From Symsagittifera roscoffensis (lineage: Eukaryota > Xenacoelomorpha > Acoela > Convolutidae), in assembly GCF_963678635.1 (NCBI RefSeq), contig NC_087065.1, forward strand, positions 12,795,579 through 12,859,578: 64,000 nucleotides of DNA. Reading direction: 5' to 3'. The notes under the pieces were generated by a model. The model had not been told where the DNA came from, ran no database searches, and was given only the letters and a program-made list of their open reading frames with translations. Of this stretch, positions 46,229-57,959 are shown piece after piece. The number at the start of each line of letters is the position of its first letter. Within the stretch, counting starts at the first letter, position 1. Both the position numbers and the translations under genes were made by a program.

Positions 46229-46425
46229 CTACACAAAACCGAGTCTAGCCATGGCACATAGTTTCTGTAGATCTGTGAGTTTGAGAAAGAGATCTATACT
46301 CTGATGGGAGGCGTAGAGGTTCTGGGAGACATATCTGAGGAAGGTGAGGAGCTCACAGACTGCGGCTATCCGATTGCGCACCATCTTACACACCACATAG
46401 GACGACTGAGGTGAACATTCAACAT
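46229..46425 (-). CDS. Rabin8/GRAB-type Rab GEF, last exon
   Basis: Encodes the C-terminal helix bundle of the Rabin8/RAB3IL1 family: Arg-Ile-Ala-Ala-Val-Cys-Glu-Leu-Leu-Thr-Phe-Leu-Arg-Tyr-Val, then Leu-Tyr-Ala-Ser, then Leu-Gln-Lys-Leu-Cys-Ala-Met-Ala-Arg-Leu-Gly-Phe. This matches the family end (…ITAVCNFFTYIRYI…MSLAKLGF). Stop TAG. With the acceptor GTTAG the exon starts at 46425 and aligns within one residue of family spacing. An alternative acceptor (CCTCAG) would shorten it. Confidence 0.82.
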
Positions 46426-46824
46426 CTAACACAATCACCTTCAACAGAACAGAAACCATTTAGAGAGAATATGAATAATTGGCGTCAAAGCACGTCAAAA
46501 TGCATCGCTTTTTATCTATCTTCATATATTGAAGCGAAGATTAGGACCCCCGACCAATTTGATTGAAAAGCTACAGATTTCCAAAAATTTCAGTAATAAA
46601 CTACATACTCCCACAGAGAAATTTTCCGCTTCATTTGAAACTTAGCAAATAAACATTTTGACAAAAAAGAGAAAGCCAACAGGTTGAAAACTGCCTTCCA
46701 TACCTCAAAAAACAGTCTCCCAATGAATTCAAAGGTAGGGCTAGAAAATTGATTAAAAAGGAAAATCAAGTGATGTATTACAATAGGTGGCAAAAACAAC
46801 GAATTTAACTCAGGTGAGCAAAAA

Positions 46825-46900
46825 AGCTGGTCCCCACCGGGGTTTAAACACGGGTCCAATGGCTTTCAGGCAGATGTTTTATCCACTATACCACGCGAAT
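46825..46900 (-). repeat. tRNA-like module (minus), half of a head-to-head pair
   Basis: The reverse complement has a GTGGTATAGTGGATAA A box and a GTGTTTAAACCCCGG T arm. The anticodon stem does not pair cleanly, so a SINE head or tRNA pseudogene is likelier than an active gene. It sits inside the Rab GEF intron. Confidence 0.55.
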
Positions 46901-46907
46901 TACAGAC

Positions 46908-46975
46908 TAGTGAGCATAGTGTCTAACACATTAAACTCGAGGTCCGGAGGTTCAGGGTTTGATTCCCGCTGCGAA
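46908..46975 (+). repeat. tRNA-like module (plus), half of a head-to-head pair
   Basis: Has an A-box-like GAGCATAGTGTCTAACAC and a B box GGTTCAGGGTTTGATTCCCGC, with an ACTCGAG anticodon-loop context. Degenerate stems. It starts only about 10 bp from the divergent module on the other strand. Confidence 0.55.
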
Positions 46976-47589
46976 CATTTTTTGTTTTTTTTGAAGACAG
47001 AATTGTGGAAAATTGTCTCCGACCTACTGCTACCTAGAGACTATAAGTATAACGCACTAGCCAGTCAGCCACGCACGCTTTAAAATTCGCAAACACTAGC
47101 CATAAGTAAAGCAAAGAACATATGCTATGAAATTTCCAATGCTAGAGATCGTCATTATAGCAGTGCGACCAAATAATTAAAAACACTTTCAACTACCAAT
47201 GAACAATTTTATTTTCGAGTCAGATTAGAAAAAAAGAAGGTTCGTACTAATACACTAAATGCTGGCTAGTGTAATGACAAAAAATTGAAACGACAAAAAT
47301 AAATTAGGTGTGAAAAATGAGGTGCAATAAGCCGACGTAGTGACCAACCGAAAACTCATATAAAATCTTTGCGGCGGTCAGAGTTTGGTCAAAGCCATTA
47401 AAAGTCGTGATCGTGCTGATCACTATTTACTCGGCGATCACTGTTCGGTTCAAGCCATTACATAACAGGTCTTTTTGATTTTTAGACGCAATAACCTGTA
47501 TACCCAATTACCGGTCTCCGAACTCAGACAGACTCTATAAATTTTATACTCTGTATGCTCAATTTCCGCTACCCGAATTCAGACAAAAA

Positions 47590-47770
47590 TTATAAATTTT
47601 ACACGGAGGCGAAGCTGCACTTCGCAAGCAAATGTGAGAAAACGGCGAAAATTAATTTCTTTTGAAAAATATGAATATTGGTAAGTGCTGAAATCGAACA
47701 CTCGACCTGCAAATATCGAACCTCACGTCTTTGCATGAGACCCATGGCTGCTTAAAACGACCACTTAAGC
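47590..47770 (-). mobile_element. tRNA-derived SINE fragment
   Basis: The hairpin GCGAAGCTGCACTTCGC at 47610-47626 is followed by a degenerate minus-strand tRNA-like segment (B-box-like GTTCGATTTC) at 47690-47765. Inside the Rab GEF intron. Confidence 0.5.
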
Positions 47771-47997
47771 CGATGCAATAGATGCTATTAAAATTCCAAT
47801 GCTATACAGCAAAAGTACTACCAAATGACCACTTTTATTTTTAAATTAGGTACGAAAAACTGGCTTTGTTATATAACATTACCCTCGCCAGCTCTCTTGT
47901 GCAATAATTATCCAATTTTACATTCTTTTTATGCCTATTCTTATTTAGCTTACAGATTCTCGAGTTGGAAACAGACAAAATTTACAGATATTTCTAC

Positions 47998-48626
47998 TTG
48001 CCTTGAAATTGCATATTCTTGCCGTGCCTGACAATTGACAGTGCAATGATTTGGGTGATGCGTCATCGCTACTACTGCTTGGCTGAGCTATACTCTCAAT
48101 CACTAGCCGATTGGCCTCGCACGAACTTAGAATTTGGTCCCGAATATCACTTTGACAGAAACTTAGGCACGGTTTTAAATCATTATCTAGAATTTGACAG
48201 TAAAAATTGGCTTTGCGTAAAAACTGAGGATCTTCACGCCAGACAAGAAAGTCATGGAACATTTTTGTGTCCAATTTTTCAAACTCCGCGTATTTGTCTA
48301 CAATTTCAAGTGAGTTTTGGCTATTTGATACACCTAGTGATAAAAGCTTTGTCTCTTCGAAAGATTTCTTTGGTGCTTGATTTCTGTTGGTCTTAATTGA
48401 ATCCAGACTCTGATTGCGACTTAGTCTCTGAGATAGTTTGAACCTGGTCGAAAATGACTTGAGTACTTTTATTTCTTCCTGTAGTAATGAGACTGCAAGT
48501 TGACTTTCCTTCGCTCTCTTTTCCGCCATGAATCTCTCCTTATTCGCTTCACTCACCATCCGATTGGCCTCTTCGAACAGACACGAAGTGAGTTCGGCCA
48601 ACTCGGCACTGATTGTATCACGCAAT
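47998..48626 (-). CDS. Rabin8/GRAB-type Rab GEF, Sec2 domain exon
   Basis: Encodes the coiled-coil Sec2p GEF core, starting Leu-Arg-Asp-Thr-Ile-Ser-Ala-Glu-Leu-Ala-Glu-Leu-Thr, then Leu-Phe-Glu-Glu-Ala-Asn-Arg-Met-Val and a heptad-rich stretch to Ile-Lys-Val-Leu-Lys-Ser. A Ser/Lys/Asn-rich linker follows. The C-terminal domain is marked by Trp-Arg-Glu-Asp-Pro-Gln-Phe-Leu-Arg and Leu-Lys-Pro-Cys-Leu-Ser-Phe. Such proteins exchange GDP on Rab3/Rab8 in vesicle traffic and ciliogenesis. Acceptor TTTAG. At the 3' side two donors compete: GT after GGCAA (chosen, exon end 47998) or GC after TTCAAG (end 48002), the latter a strong GC-AG consensus. Confidence 0.87.
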
Positions 48627-49032
48627 CTAAACACACACACACTGCTCATGACACTCACCCATTTCTAAAAAAACTGACAGTCTTAAGGATCCATATTTTG
48701 CTCAATGAGAATAAGAATTTTGGATCTTGTTAATCCAACCCCCACCAAACCACAATTTTAATCTACAATACAATATCCTAAATGTGTTATTGAACTTTCT
48801 AGACAAATTTATTCATTTCAAGCTAATGTCACTGTGTCGCTAAAGCTAATCCCAACGTGTGTTTCTTTATACACCATATTTAATCAGATTTTTAAAAATT
48901 CTGTTGCCTTTTCTGTACATTATAATGCCTATTAGTGTTTTGTAACATCCCTAATGGGTGAATTGAAATCTTTTTCTTTCTCTTTCTTTCAAAAGCTTCA
49001 AAATCTATCCGAGCCTATCGCAATCTACTCAC

Positions 49033-49247
49033 TCGGACATTTTCTGCATCTCTCCATTTCTGGAATTGAGCTGCTCCTGAGTACTCAGCAACATCTCCCT
49101 CAACTTCTCCTCCCCACAGCTCTTCAGATTGGTGATGTTCTTCAGCAGCACTTGTGCATTCTCAACCTCACACTCCATGTCCACTTTGGAACACTCAAAG
49201 ATTGAACAATTTGGCCCCCTGTTTGGTCCCTTTTGGCAGCTTGAGTT
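49033..49247 (-). CDS. Rabin8/GRAB-type Rab GEF, upstream coiled-coil exon
   Basis: Phase 0 acceptor CTACAG, donor TCCGA then GTGAGT, joining in frame to make Ser-Glu-Leu-Arg-Asp. The protein part is acidic and helical: Lys-Leu-Arg-Glu-Met-Leu-Leu-Ser-Thr-Gln-Glu-Gln-Leu-Asn-Ser-Arg. This is consistent with the start of the Sec2 coiled coil. The first ~25 residues are Cys-rich and poorly conserved. The gene's start codon was not found; earlier exons lie upstream at higher coordinates. The three exons sum to 346 residues. Confidence 0.75.
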
Positions 49248-49639
49248 CTGTAGTAAATAACAAAACATCAGATTGTTCGGCATTACTGGCTATAAGTTCT
49301 CTTGATTTTGATAAGATACGAAAGCTGTTTTGAAATCTGAATTTCACACGTTTCATTGAAATCTGATAAGAAACAAAAGTTTTTTTTAACCTATCATTAA
49401 AACGCGAGTGCACGAGTTCAATTGACGTTAGTGGAAAACAAAAGTTTCTTTGAAATCTGAAAAAGTCCATCCAAGACCAAAAGGGATTCTAGCCGCTATG
49501 CATGTTTCATTCGCAGCAGAGAAAGACGAAAGTCTTAAAGTAATAATATCTTTTTTAATATCTTTACTCAGGGTCTCATTAAATTCCCTCAAATTATCGT
49601 TATCTTGTTTCATTAAAGCCGTTTTTGTAATATATATCT

Positions 49640-52600
49640 TCATTCCCGATTAATTTTTGGTCAACTTTCATGTTATTCGCACGGTATGGTCACTTTAGGT
49701 CTACCTTTAATTTATTCCTTGAATGCTGCTCTGATAGAATGTATATCCGCTTTAAGGCCTGCGAACAAAAATCAGTTCTGACTTCAGTCGTGTTATTCCC
49801 CATCATCTAGCTGCTGATGTCTTCAACTTACTTCGCTGTCAGGGAACTTTCGCTTATTTAATCAGCAGGCTCAGCTTTAGGCTCAGTATTAGTTCAGACA
49901 AAAAGAAAAACAGAAATAATGGCCGCCTTAGGCTCTCCAGAACAACATATTCGGGCAAAAGAAAACAGATGTACAGTGGCCGCTTAAGGCTCTGCAGAAA
50001 AAAAACTCACTCAAATCATTATCGAGAATGTGGCCGCTTTCGGCTTTTCTCACTACACTTTCGAATCCAAGAAGAGGGTGAAAAACTAATGATGAAGATG
50101 AAAAAGCCAGACACAGCTAATTGAACGTGTCATCTTTGGTCTTGGATGGACTAAGAAGCCAGACACCTCTAAGATTGCCCGTGGATTCGGGACATTCAAG
50201 ATTTGGCAACCGTAGACTGCTGACTTGTCTGCAGAAACAAACTGCCGAATCCAATGTCGGAGAACAAAGAAGGTGATGGGATCCCAGAGCGCTCTCGCTC
50301 GGGAACACCACTCTCCTCCGACGAACCATCCGTTACAAATGACGGAAGGAAAAATCATCACTGGTTCTCCGCCGCGATAGGCGGTATTTGTTTGACCGAG
50401 GAAAAATGTTCTGCACATCTGTTAAATTTGGCCCTCAAGTCATATGCCCAATATGAAACCTCACCTTATCCGAAAAACAAGAAATAGGAGTCAGGTTTTC
50501 TAACGGAGGCTGGGTTTCGCAACGATGTACAAACATCAAGTACTAAAAATTGGAACAGACTTTCAATGCAACAGATGTAGTTGCTAGACAACAATAGCAG
50601 ATCAACACGAGAACAACTACAAAAACGAAAAAAGAAATTACGCAAACGCACGAGGCACACATAAATCAGGAAAGGAAAGCTAAGGAAAGAGCTGAAGAAA
50701 AACCGCAGCCATAAAAACATGGAACCTTCAACGCATGTCCGTACGACTAAACATCAGAAAAAAGCTCTGCGAGTTTGTGTTTTTCTGCGTAAAAGAACAC
50801 CACGTGGTCTTGGTCAGCAAAATTACAGAAGACGAAGAAAAAATATGACAGGCGAGCGTAAAGACTCAGCAGTAATCGTCCACTCGAAAAAATCCGCCAT
50901 TAGTCTCTGCTGCGGATGAAAACAGAAATGTATTGACGAAGGTCAAAAGAAATGAAGAGACCGAATGACGACACTGACGGTGATGAAGATGAGACTTGTT
51001 ACCAACCCCTCTGGGACCACGGCGAAACAGCTCGCGAAGTCTACAGAAGGGAACTGGAGGGACACATTGCCATCATTATTTTAAAAAAGTGGCTCATTAT
51101 TGGGGGAGATCACAATAGCCTTATGGGCATAGCAGAAGCCGAAGAGACTAGAAGACCTTATGGTATGAGGCAGATAGACGAAACTGAGACGGATGTTCTA
51201 AAATGGTGCCAGGAATAGGGCCTCTGCTGAGCGGTTTCATTCTTTCGAATGAATCATATAGGAACGTGGTTCCACCGCAGATACAAACAGTGGTACGATC
51301 TGGACGGTTTGTTCCTGAAAAAACATGGAAGACTAGTGTCAAATGACATCACGACCATCGCCGAGGACTTTCTCTTAGACTACGGCCCAAAGCAAATTAC
51401 CTTGAGTATCAAGAAAACTAAAGTCATCACAGGACACTACAGATCGCCAAAAACCAACACAGACAGACTAAATGATGAAAATATCAAAAAAGGAGTTCAT
51501 CAGAAAAACAAGAGAACAAATTGAGTCTCTCTAAAGGGTAACATGGGAGCACAGCACCAAACGTGTTGTCGCCATCGCCGAAGAAACTTGCGGGAAACAG
51601 AAAAAGAGCAGCAGCCTGCCATGGATGGCAGAAAGAGAACGAATGCCAAACGTTCAGAGACACGATTTCCGCAGCGGTGCAAAACAGCAGACATACGAGA
51701 AAATAGTGGCTTTCAGACATCAGAAGATTATATTTCGGCACGCGATGAAGTTAAACACCAGAGAAAGAGTTTCAACCGGGCCAGAAGATGCAGGGAAAAA
51801 GCATGCTGTTTCTGCAACCAGATATGAACAATGCCATGTAGAGATCGATGAAGTTCTCTCCTGGATTACTAATCAAAGTGGGGGGCGATCAGCGCTTCGA
51901 GCAGGCAGCTGAGACACTTTAAAGTGAGATCACGATCGAGGAAATCATAGAGGCGTGGTCAGACATGAACGATGGAGCCCCCGGAAAAGATAAAATAACA
52001 ATCAAATTGATCAAAAACTTCCATGCAACAATCGAATTTGAATTAGCCAGAAAAATCCAGAAAATGGCAGAGTCACATCCGGATGAATTGGAAAACATCC
52101 TAAATGAGGGGGTGGTCATCCCCCTGTTCAAAGATATGGGAAACTAAAGAGGTATCTGTCTTCTGACTATGGGATCGAGAATACTGGCTAGCGTAATGGC
52201 CTCTCGTCTGAGAGACCGGAGCGAAATTTAAGGACTGCTCGATGACAAACATCACGGTTTTAGACTTGGATGGTCAACGGCAGAGGCTGCCCAAGTATTA
52301 ATCAGGATAAACGAAGAAATCAAAATCCTGGATCCCTTCACGGAGAACAATCGACCAAAAGCAGTTTTAATAGATATCAAAAAGCGTATCCCTGGATCAA
52401 CAAGGGTTCCTATGGAACATCCTCAAGAAATCAAGTGTAAAACCGGAAACGCTCAAAATACTGCAAGGTCTTCATGAAGTGACAAGTTGAAGCCGCTCCC
52501 ATGACTAAGAGAAGGTTGTAACACCTCCCGTCCTACTCAATATTTACCATAGTACCGCGATGAGAATAGGTACAGAGAGACGAATACAACAAAACAACTT

Positions 52601-53300
52601 TCCCCGAGAAACGAATGGCAATGGACTCCAGGCTGCTCTCCTTCCCCACAAGATCTGAAGCGAACCAGTGGGAGTACCGCAACAATATAAAAAACTATCA
52701 CCGATATTTTCTTTGGTGACCACACTACTCTGATCGGAACAGAACAAGAACCAGGAAACGGGAAAGACATTGTTAACGACAGTCTAGCGAAGTTCGAAGA
52801 AAGGTGTCATCGCAGTAAAGAGGAACACCTTTTTTGGAGAGCAGAACATTAGAATGAATGTTAGGCTCACACTGCGACCGCGAGGTCGATACAAAGAAAA
52901 GAAGAAAAGACGGGACCGCATGCAAAAGGCCATCTTTACTGTACAAAAAAAAACTAAAACACCCGAATTTATCCAGACCAACCCAAGCTAAAATCATAGA
53001 AGCTGCAGCCCTTTTAGTCTGTGCCTTAAGACCATTGAACAGGAGAAATTGAGTACCTACAGAAGGAAATAAATAAAAACACATCTGAAGCTCAAAAAAA
53101 CAGCCACTTCCATTAGAGATGCAAGAACAAAAACCGATATTGTTGGTGAGAGCAATAAACTTAAAGTGGACAGTTTACACTTGAAGATAGAAAAAAGAAG
53201 CCTCATACGGATTGGTCGCATCCTTCGAATAGACACCTCAAGGATGACAAAACAAGTCGTCTTAGGACGGCCAGCGTCTATATGCACTCTTGTCAGAAAA
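49640..53300 (+). mobile_element. Decayed non-LTR retrotransposon (LINE)
   Basis: At 50952-51420, Gly-Asp-His-Asn-Ser-Leu and Thr-Trp-Phe-His-Arg-Arg-Tyr resemble an AP-type endonuclease. At 51930-52140, Trp-Ser-Asp-Met-Asn-Asp-Gly-Ala-Pro-Gly-Lys-Asp-Lys-Ile and Val-Val-Ile-Pro-Leu-Phe-Lys opens the reverse transcriptase. His-Gly-Phe-Arg-Leu-Gly-Trp-Ser-Thr follows at about 52255 and Ile-Asp-Ile-Lys-Lys at about 52380. Thumb-like sequence runs to about 53050. Frameshifts and stops occur throughout. At 49910-50060 a TGGCCGC-TTAAGGCTCT motif recurs three times, possibly in its 5' UTR. Base composition is GC-richer than the surroundings. Confidence 0.75.
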
Positions 53301-53334
53301 ATAATAGTTTGATTTATTTCATCTTTTCTATAAA

Positions 53335-53640
53335 TCCATAGCATAGTGGTTAACTGAGACTTGGAAACGAGGGATACGGGGTTTGATTCTATCGTAACTC
53401 TTGATAATTTATAGACATAATAGTTATAACTGACTGTGAGTTGAATCCCTGAAAGCAAAGGAATCACGGTTGTAGGGAAGAGAGAGAAGACTGTCAAGGA
53501 TGAAAAAAGCCCGGGGAAAAACAATTTTACAATTATGCGTTTTTTCATTTACTACGCATTCCAATTTTGTTCTATCACGGTTCTTTTGTTTATTGGTTAA
53601 GTTTTGACTTGGTGTCCTGAGACGAGCGTTCAAATTATGA
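53335..53640 (+). mobile_element. tRNA-derived SINE (plus strand)
   Basis: Head at 53340-53395 with an A-box-like CATAGTGGTTAACTGAGA and B box GGGGTTTGATTCTA. A non-tRNA body follows. Orientation is opposite to most SINE heads here. Confidence 0.55.
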
Positions 53641-53794
53641 TTGTTTTTTATTTTAATTTTCTTTGTTTTATTTTAATATATTAAATGATTATTTTCAAAT
53701 TAAATATTAGTTTGCAGGAATTTCACAGGGCAGACCTAGAGCGAATCAAAATATCACAAATCAAGTCGCTAAATATATATTAGCTTGTCGTTAT

Positions 53795-54345
53795 TGTTCC
53801 GACTTTCGATACGAAAGTAACGCAATATTTGTGCTCGGGGTGGGTTTTTTTTTCTTCAGACAAATTTCGACTTTTTAACTTGCCATTTTTGACGAAATTT
53901 TTAAAATATCATTCGAAAGGTATTGTTATCTTGAGCCTAAATTTGAAAAGATATTTCACCTGTGATCATTTTTCGTAATTATGGGGGTTTAAAGATTGCC
54001 ATTTTGGCCAATTTGGGACAATTAACGCGCGATATATTTCGCGCTATTAACGCGTAAGCGGAGATTTAATCCGTCTTAGAAATCGTTCCAAATTGGTTCA
54101 AAGAAGCTTATTTGCCATAATTGATTTGTTACAATGAGCGAAATCTATTCTTTAGTACTTTATATGGCGTGTGGGGGGATGATTTCATAAAAAAAACTTC
54201 AAATTTTAGAATTTGTTTTTTATTTTATTACATTTAATTTTTTAATGTTACTACTGCTCCATAAACCTTAAAAGGCAGTCGGAACTTTCAGGGCTTCGCC
54301 CTGATACGAGCAGTCTTGTTTATTTTATATATCAAGTTAAATGGC
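53795..54345 (-). repeat. CCCCGAGCACAAAT family, longest copy
   Basis: Inverted relative to the 7-10 kb copies: GTTCCGACTTTCGATACGAA, then ATATTTGTGCTCGGGGTGG at about 53827. The other end has GCAGTCGGAACTTTCAGGGC at about 54280. GTTCCGAC ends in opposite orientation suggest a complete element of about 0.5 kb. Confidence 0.6.
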
Positions 54346-56039
54346 TTTCAAGGAATGCTCTTGTTCTGCGTTCCTTGAAAGTCGGAAAATAAGTCTGAGT
54401 CAAGGATAATAACTCTATAATTATTATAGACAATACAAAGGTACAGTTGGCTGCCACTCGCAAAAAATCTCGGGTCGCATATACTTTGCTTTCACAAAAT
54501 AAAACAAGCATATCTTAACAATGTGCGGTTTAAAAAAAAACATAGCCAACAGAAAGTTTGAAAAGAGTCAATCAAGGCAAGTTAACAGAAAAAACACTGA
54601 CTTGCTTTTTTTGAAAAATGTTAACTTCCAAATTTCCAAGAAAAAAAATGTCGCTTTAAAATTCTTTGAAATTTTTAGAATAATTAAGGATTCACACTTT
54701 TTTGATAAAATTAACCCAATCTGAGAAAATGGATCAATAAGTAAACTTTTTATTTCGCTGGGAAATCTGAAAATTAAACTCCACTTTCGAAACGAGAAGG
54801 GACCGTAACATTTTTGCTGTTCGATAAGGGAGTTTGCCTTTCTTTTAATTATAAAAAGCACTGAGCTTAAAACGAACTCACAAGTCAAACCGCGAAAAAT
54901 CAAAACTGAGCGAGATTGAGAACAATTTCCTGAAAAAAAATCATCAAAGACTACGTTCATTACTCTTAAAAATGATCAACGTTTCCTCCCACATACAATC
55001 TCTCTCTCTCTCTGGAGATTGTGCGCATGGCTAGAATTTCAAGGAGAGCCGAATTTCTCCAATCACAGCCAACTAACCGTTGGAAATGTGTCAATGAAAC
55101 CCAAAATAAGATAGACTGACTTTTTTCAGTATTTTTTGAACATTCGAAAAATTGTTTTTCTGAAGGCAATCTGAATTTATTCGGCGAAAAAATCAAAGCT
55201 TTAGAGAATAATCTGGCAAAAAATAAGCAGACAAACAATAAATGACAATTCAAGTTTTCTCAGATAATTCAATCTCCATAGATATTAAAAAAACATGGTC
55301 CAATCGGGACTCAAACCCCAGATCTTAGGTTACCAGGCACGCACTTGGAAAAATAATTTCTTGGAGCCATTTTTTGCTACTTAGGTTGAGGAAAAAAGTT
55401 CTCGTACAATTACACTCGATTCTGTAAATAGAATGGGTACTTGATATGCAGAAATGATCAAAATGTATTTTGTTAACCGAAAACGCAGATTTGAGAAAAA
55501 AAAATCTTTACAAAAAGTACAAATTGAAAAAGGTTTCAAACTAATAATGCTTGTCATCGCTCGTCGCGAGCATAAAAATTGCATGCGTAATTATTCGAAG
55601 CACTTTAATGACAAAAAATGTTTTGAATCAAGAAAAAAATTTTGTTTGCATAAATGTTTATTTAAAATATTCTTAAATATAACTAAAGAATGTTTTTAAA
55701 AAGTCACTCATAAATTTAGAAAAAAGCTGAGTCTTCAAAAAGAGTCGGGCTACGGTAAATAAGCCAGGTACCGGCCGGATTCGAACCACAAACCTTGTTA
55801 TTCTCAAGCAGGTGTGTTACCTCTATGCGAGATGCGCTGAAAGGTTGATTGAATATGAGTTCGTTCTGAAGGAAAATGAAACGCGTTTACATTTTCACAG
55901 GCGGTAACAAAGTTATTACGCGAAAAAAGTCTATCACCCGGTTGCAACACTTTTGCTAATTGCAAGGATAATAATAATTTAACAACAATAATAGTGATAA
56001 TAAAAGCGTTTTAGCACCTGCACTCTGCAAAAGACAAGT
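54346..56039. other. Repeat-only stretch
   Basis: No gene seen. Contains a SINE-like block at 54530-54960 (aaaaacactgac, a tttcctgaaaaaaaa block, cattactctt), a short (TC)n run at 55003-55015, and tRNA-like heads on the minus strand at 55290-55350 and 55770-55850, the latter with a clear GGTTCGAATCC B box. Confidence 0.6.
55770..55970 (-). mobile_element. tRNA-derived SINE
   Basis: The tRNA-like head at 55770-55850 in reverse complement has GCATAGAGGTAACACACC and GTGGTTCGAATCCGG. It is followed in plus orientation by the recurring AAAAAAGTCTATC … CTTTTGC-TAAT-TGCAAGGA hairpin near 55950-55967. Confidence 0.65.
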
Positions 56040-56490
56040 GCTAACGGTTTAGGGGTTTTCTTCAAGGAACAATGAATTTGTAGTTTCTTCTGGAAGTCAA
56101 AAAGCGAATTTTATCGGGGCAAGCGGAAGAGAATTCCGTACCTTGGGACCAGCGATTGAGAAAGATCGCATTTTAAACGCAATAAGACACCTCATCAAAT
56201 CATTGGAGTCACAATCAATCTGAATCCTCGCGTTTCAGCGTACTCGTTTTATGAATAAGACGTTCGGATATTGAGACGCGCTCGGACTGAAGATCTTTAT
56301 ACATCAGGGACAGAATTTTGAACTTGACCCGACTTTCAATACGTAACCAATGCAGAGTTTCAAAAACCTGGTTTGAAATGACTATGACAAGGGAGCATCA
56401 AGATAAGTTTGCTGTACTTGATTGAACACTAGTTTTATTAAATCGCTTCTGAAGATAGCATTGTACAAACTTATACAATAATCGAGTCTC
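56040..56490 (-). mobile_element. LINE 3' fragment (CR1/L2-like)
   Basis: Minus-strand reading gives Leu-Asp-Tyr-Cys-Ile-Ser-Leu-Tyr-Asn near 56480. After a frameshift come Leu-His-Trp-Leu-Arg-Ile-Glu-Ser-Arg-Val-Lys-Phe-Lys-Ile-Leu and Ile-Ala-Gly-Pro-Lys-Val-Arg-Asn-Ser-Leu-Pro near 56140. This is the canonical order at the 3' end of CR1/L2-type reverse-transcriptase ORFs. Confidence 0.85.
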
Positions 56491-57959
56491 GAGAGAACAA
56501 CTCGCCTTTTATTGGGTGGGGATTCAAGTGCCAATAAAACAAACAAACCAATATGATATTACAAAATAGCAATCATCCGCCCAGGGGGAAAAGCTCACTT
56601 AGTTCATATAAGGGCCTTTCACCTGGGCCTTAAACACATCACCTGAAAGCTCCTTGAGTTCTAATGACTGACTCTTTTTGACTTCAAAATAGCTACTTCA
56701 ATTTGAGAAAACTGGTTCTAAATTACTTTATGCCGCAGGGAAATATAAAAGCCGAAACCCAATTCTGAAAAAAATTGAAAAGTTGACAAACTACAACTGC
56801 AAAAACTTCATGGTTGTATAGGATGAAATCCATAAATCGCATTAAAAACAATTGAAAATCATTTATCGAACGGCAACAAATTTGGGTCGAAATCATAAAA
56901 AAATGTATTTCAAACACATTTTCCCTTGTAATTACGAAATATAAGAGACTAAGCCGATATAACATAAGCTGAAATTGTTCAAATATTTAAAAAAAAAACT
57001 AAAACAATGCGAAAAAAATTTCCCAAAATCACAAGCAAAATGGTAAAATTACAAATAATTGAACTTTCAACTATAGTGAAAAATTGTTTAAATTGAGAAA
57101 AAACCATGTTTTAGAAAGTAAACCAATAAAAACCGTACCAGATGAAAAAATGGCGTTTAAAAAACGGAAAAGAACCGACAGAAACGAGGACAAAAACCAC
57201 AAACCCAAGAAAAAAATTCAAGAATTTTTTGAAAAATAAATACAAGCTGAAACAGGATTCATCTAATTACTACTTAAATAATGATAATTTTATTCAATTT
57301 TTCAAAGAATTGAGCATGTGAGAATTGATGTTTACCATTTCCACTAAATTTACCAGTCTGTGAACAAAATTATTTACGGGAAAAAGTCTAGTATACGATT
57401 GCAATACCCTTGTTTATCGCAAGGGTAAAGAACCCCTGAATTATAAAATAGAGCTTAGATAAATAATGGCTTTTAAAAAAAGAACAAAAAACCATACGAA
57501 CACAAAAATTGAGTTCATTATCTTTTTATTATTTTCACGAATAATTTTAACAATCGTGAATCTAAAAGCGCTCGAGGTGGAATCTTAGTGGTTTGCTGAA
57601 CCACTGAAAAAATGAGGGCCGTATATCCTAAGCTAAAGCAAATAGTAATTGAATCGTTTATTTCAATTTCTGACATATGACTTTATTCTCCAACTTTAAA
57701 GAGACCACGTGAAACTGACGCTTTCACACTTTTAGTTGCACATAATTTACACAGGGCAAAGCAGAGCTTCGCACCACTTGTGATACAACACAATAAAAAA
57801 GCATAAGTCGAAAAATGAAAAATACTGAAAAAAAAAACTAGAGGAGCCAAAAAGCTCGCATGTATCGATGAAGGACATCTAGCGCCCCGCTAAAGCTGGA
57901 GGTACGTGTTTGACCTTTTCTGAATTCGCTATACTAATCCGGGACGAAATGCGCAATTT
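56491..57959. other. Repeat-only stretch
   Basis: No gene seen. Holds the recurring hairpin CCCTTG…CAAGGG at 57407-57425 and the CAAAGCAGAGCTTCGCACCA block near 57757, both parts of the SINE family. Confidence 0.6.

Noticed and set aside
49428-49643. Coiled-coil exon of the Rab GEF (minus strand, ATG at 49643)
   Set aside because: It looks helical but has no alignment to the family, ends in a stop and lacks convincing splice signals; it may belong to the neighbouring LINE region.
50086-50418. Minus-strand 110-aa protein
   Set aside because: It lies in the GC-richer LINE region, where open frames occur on both strands; no family match.
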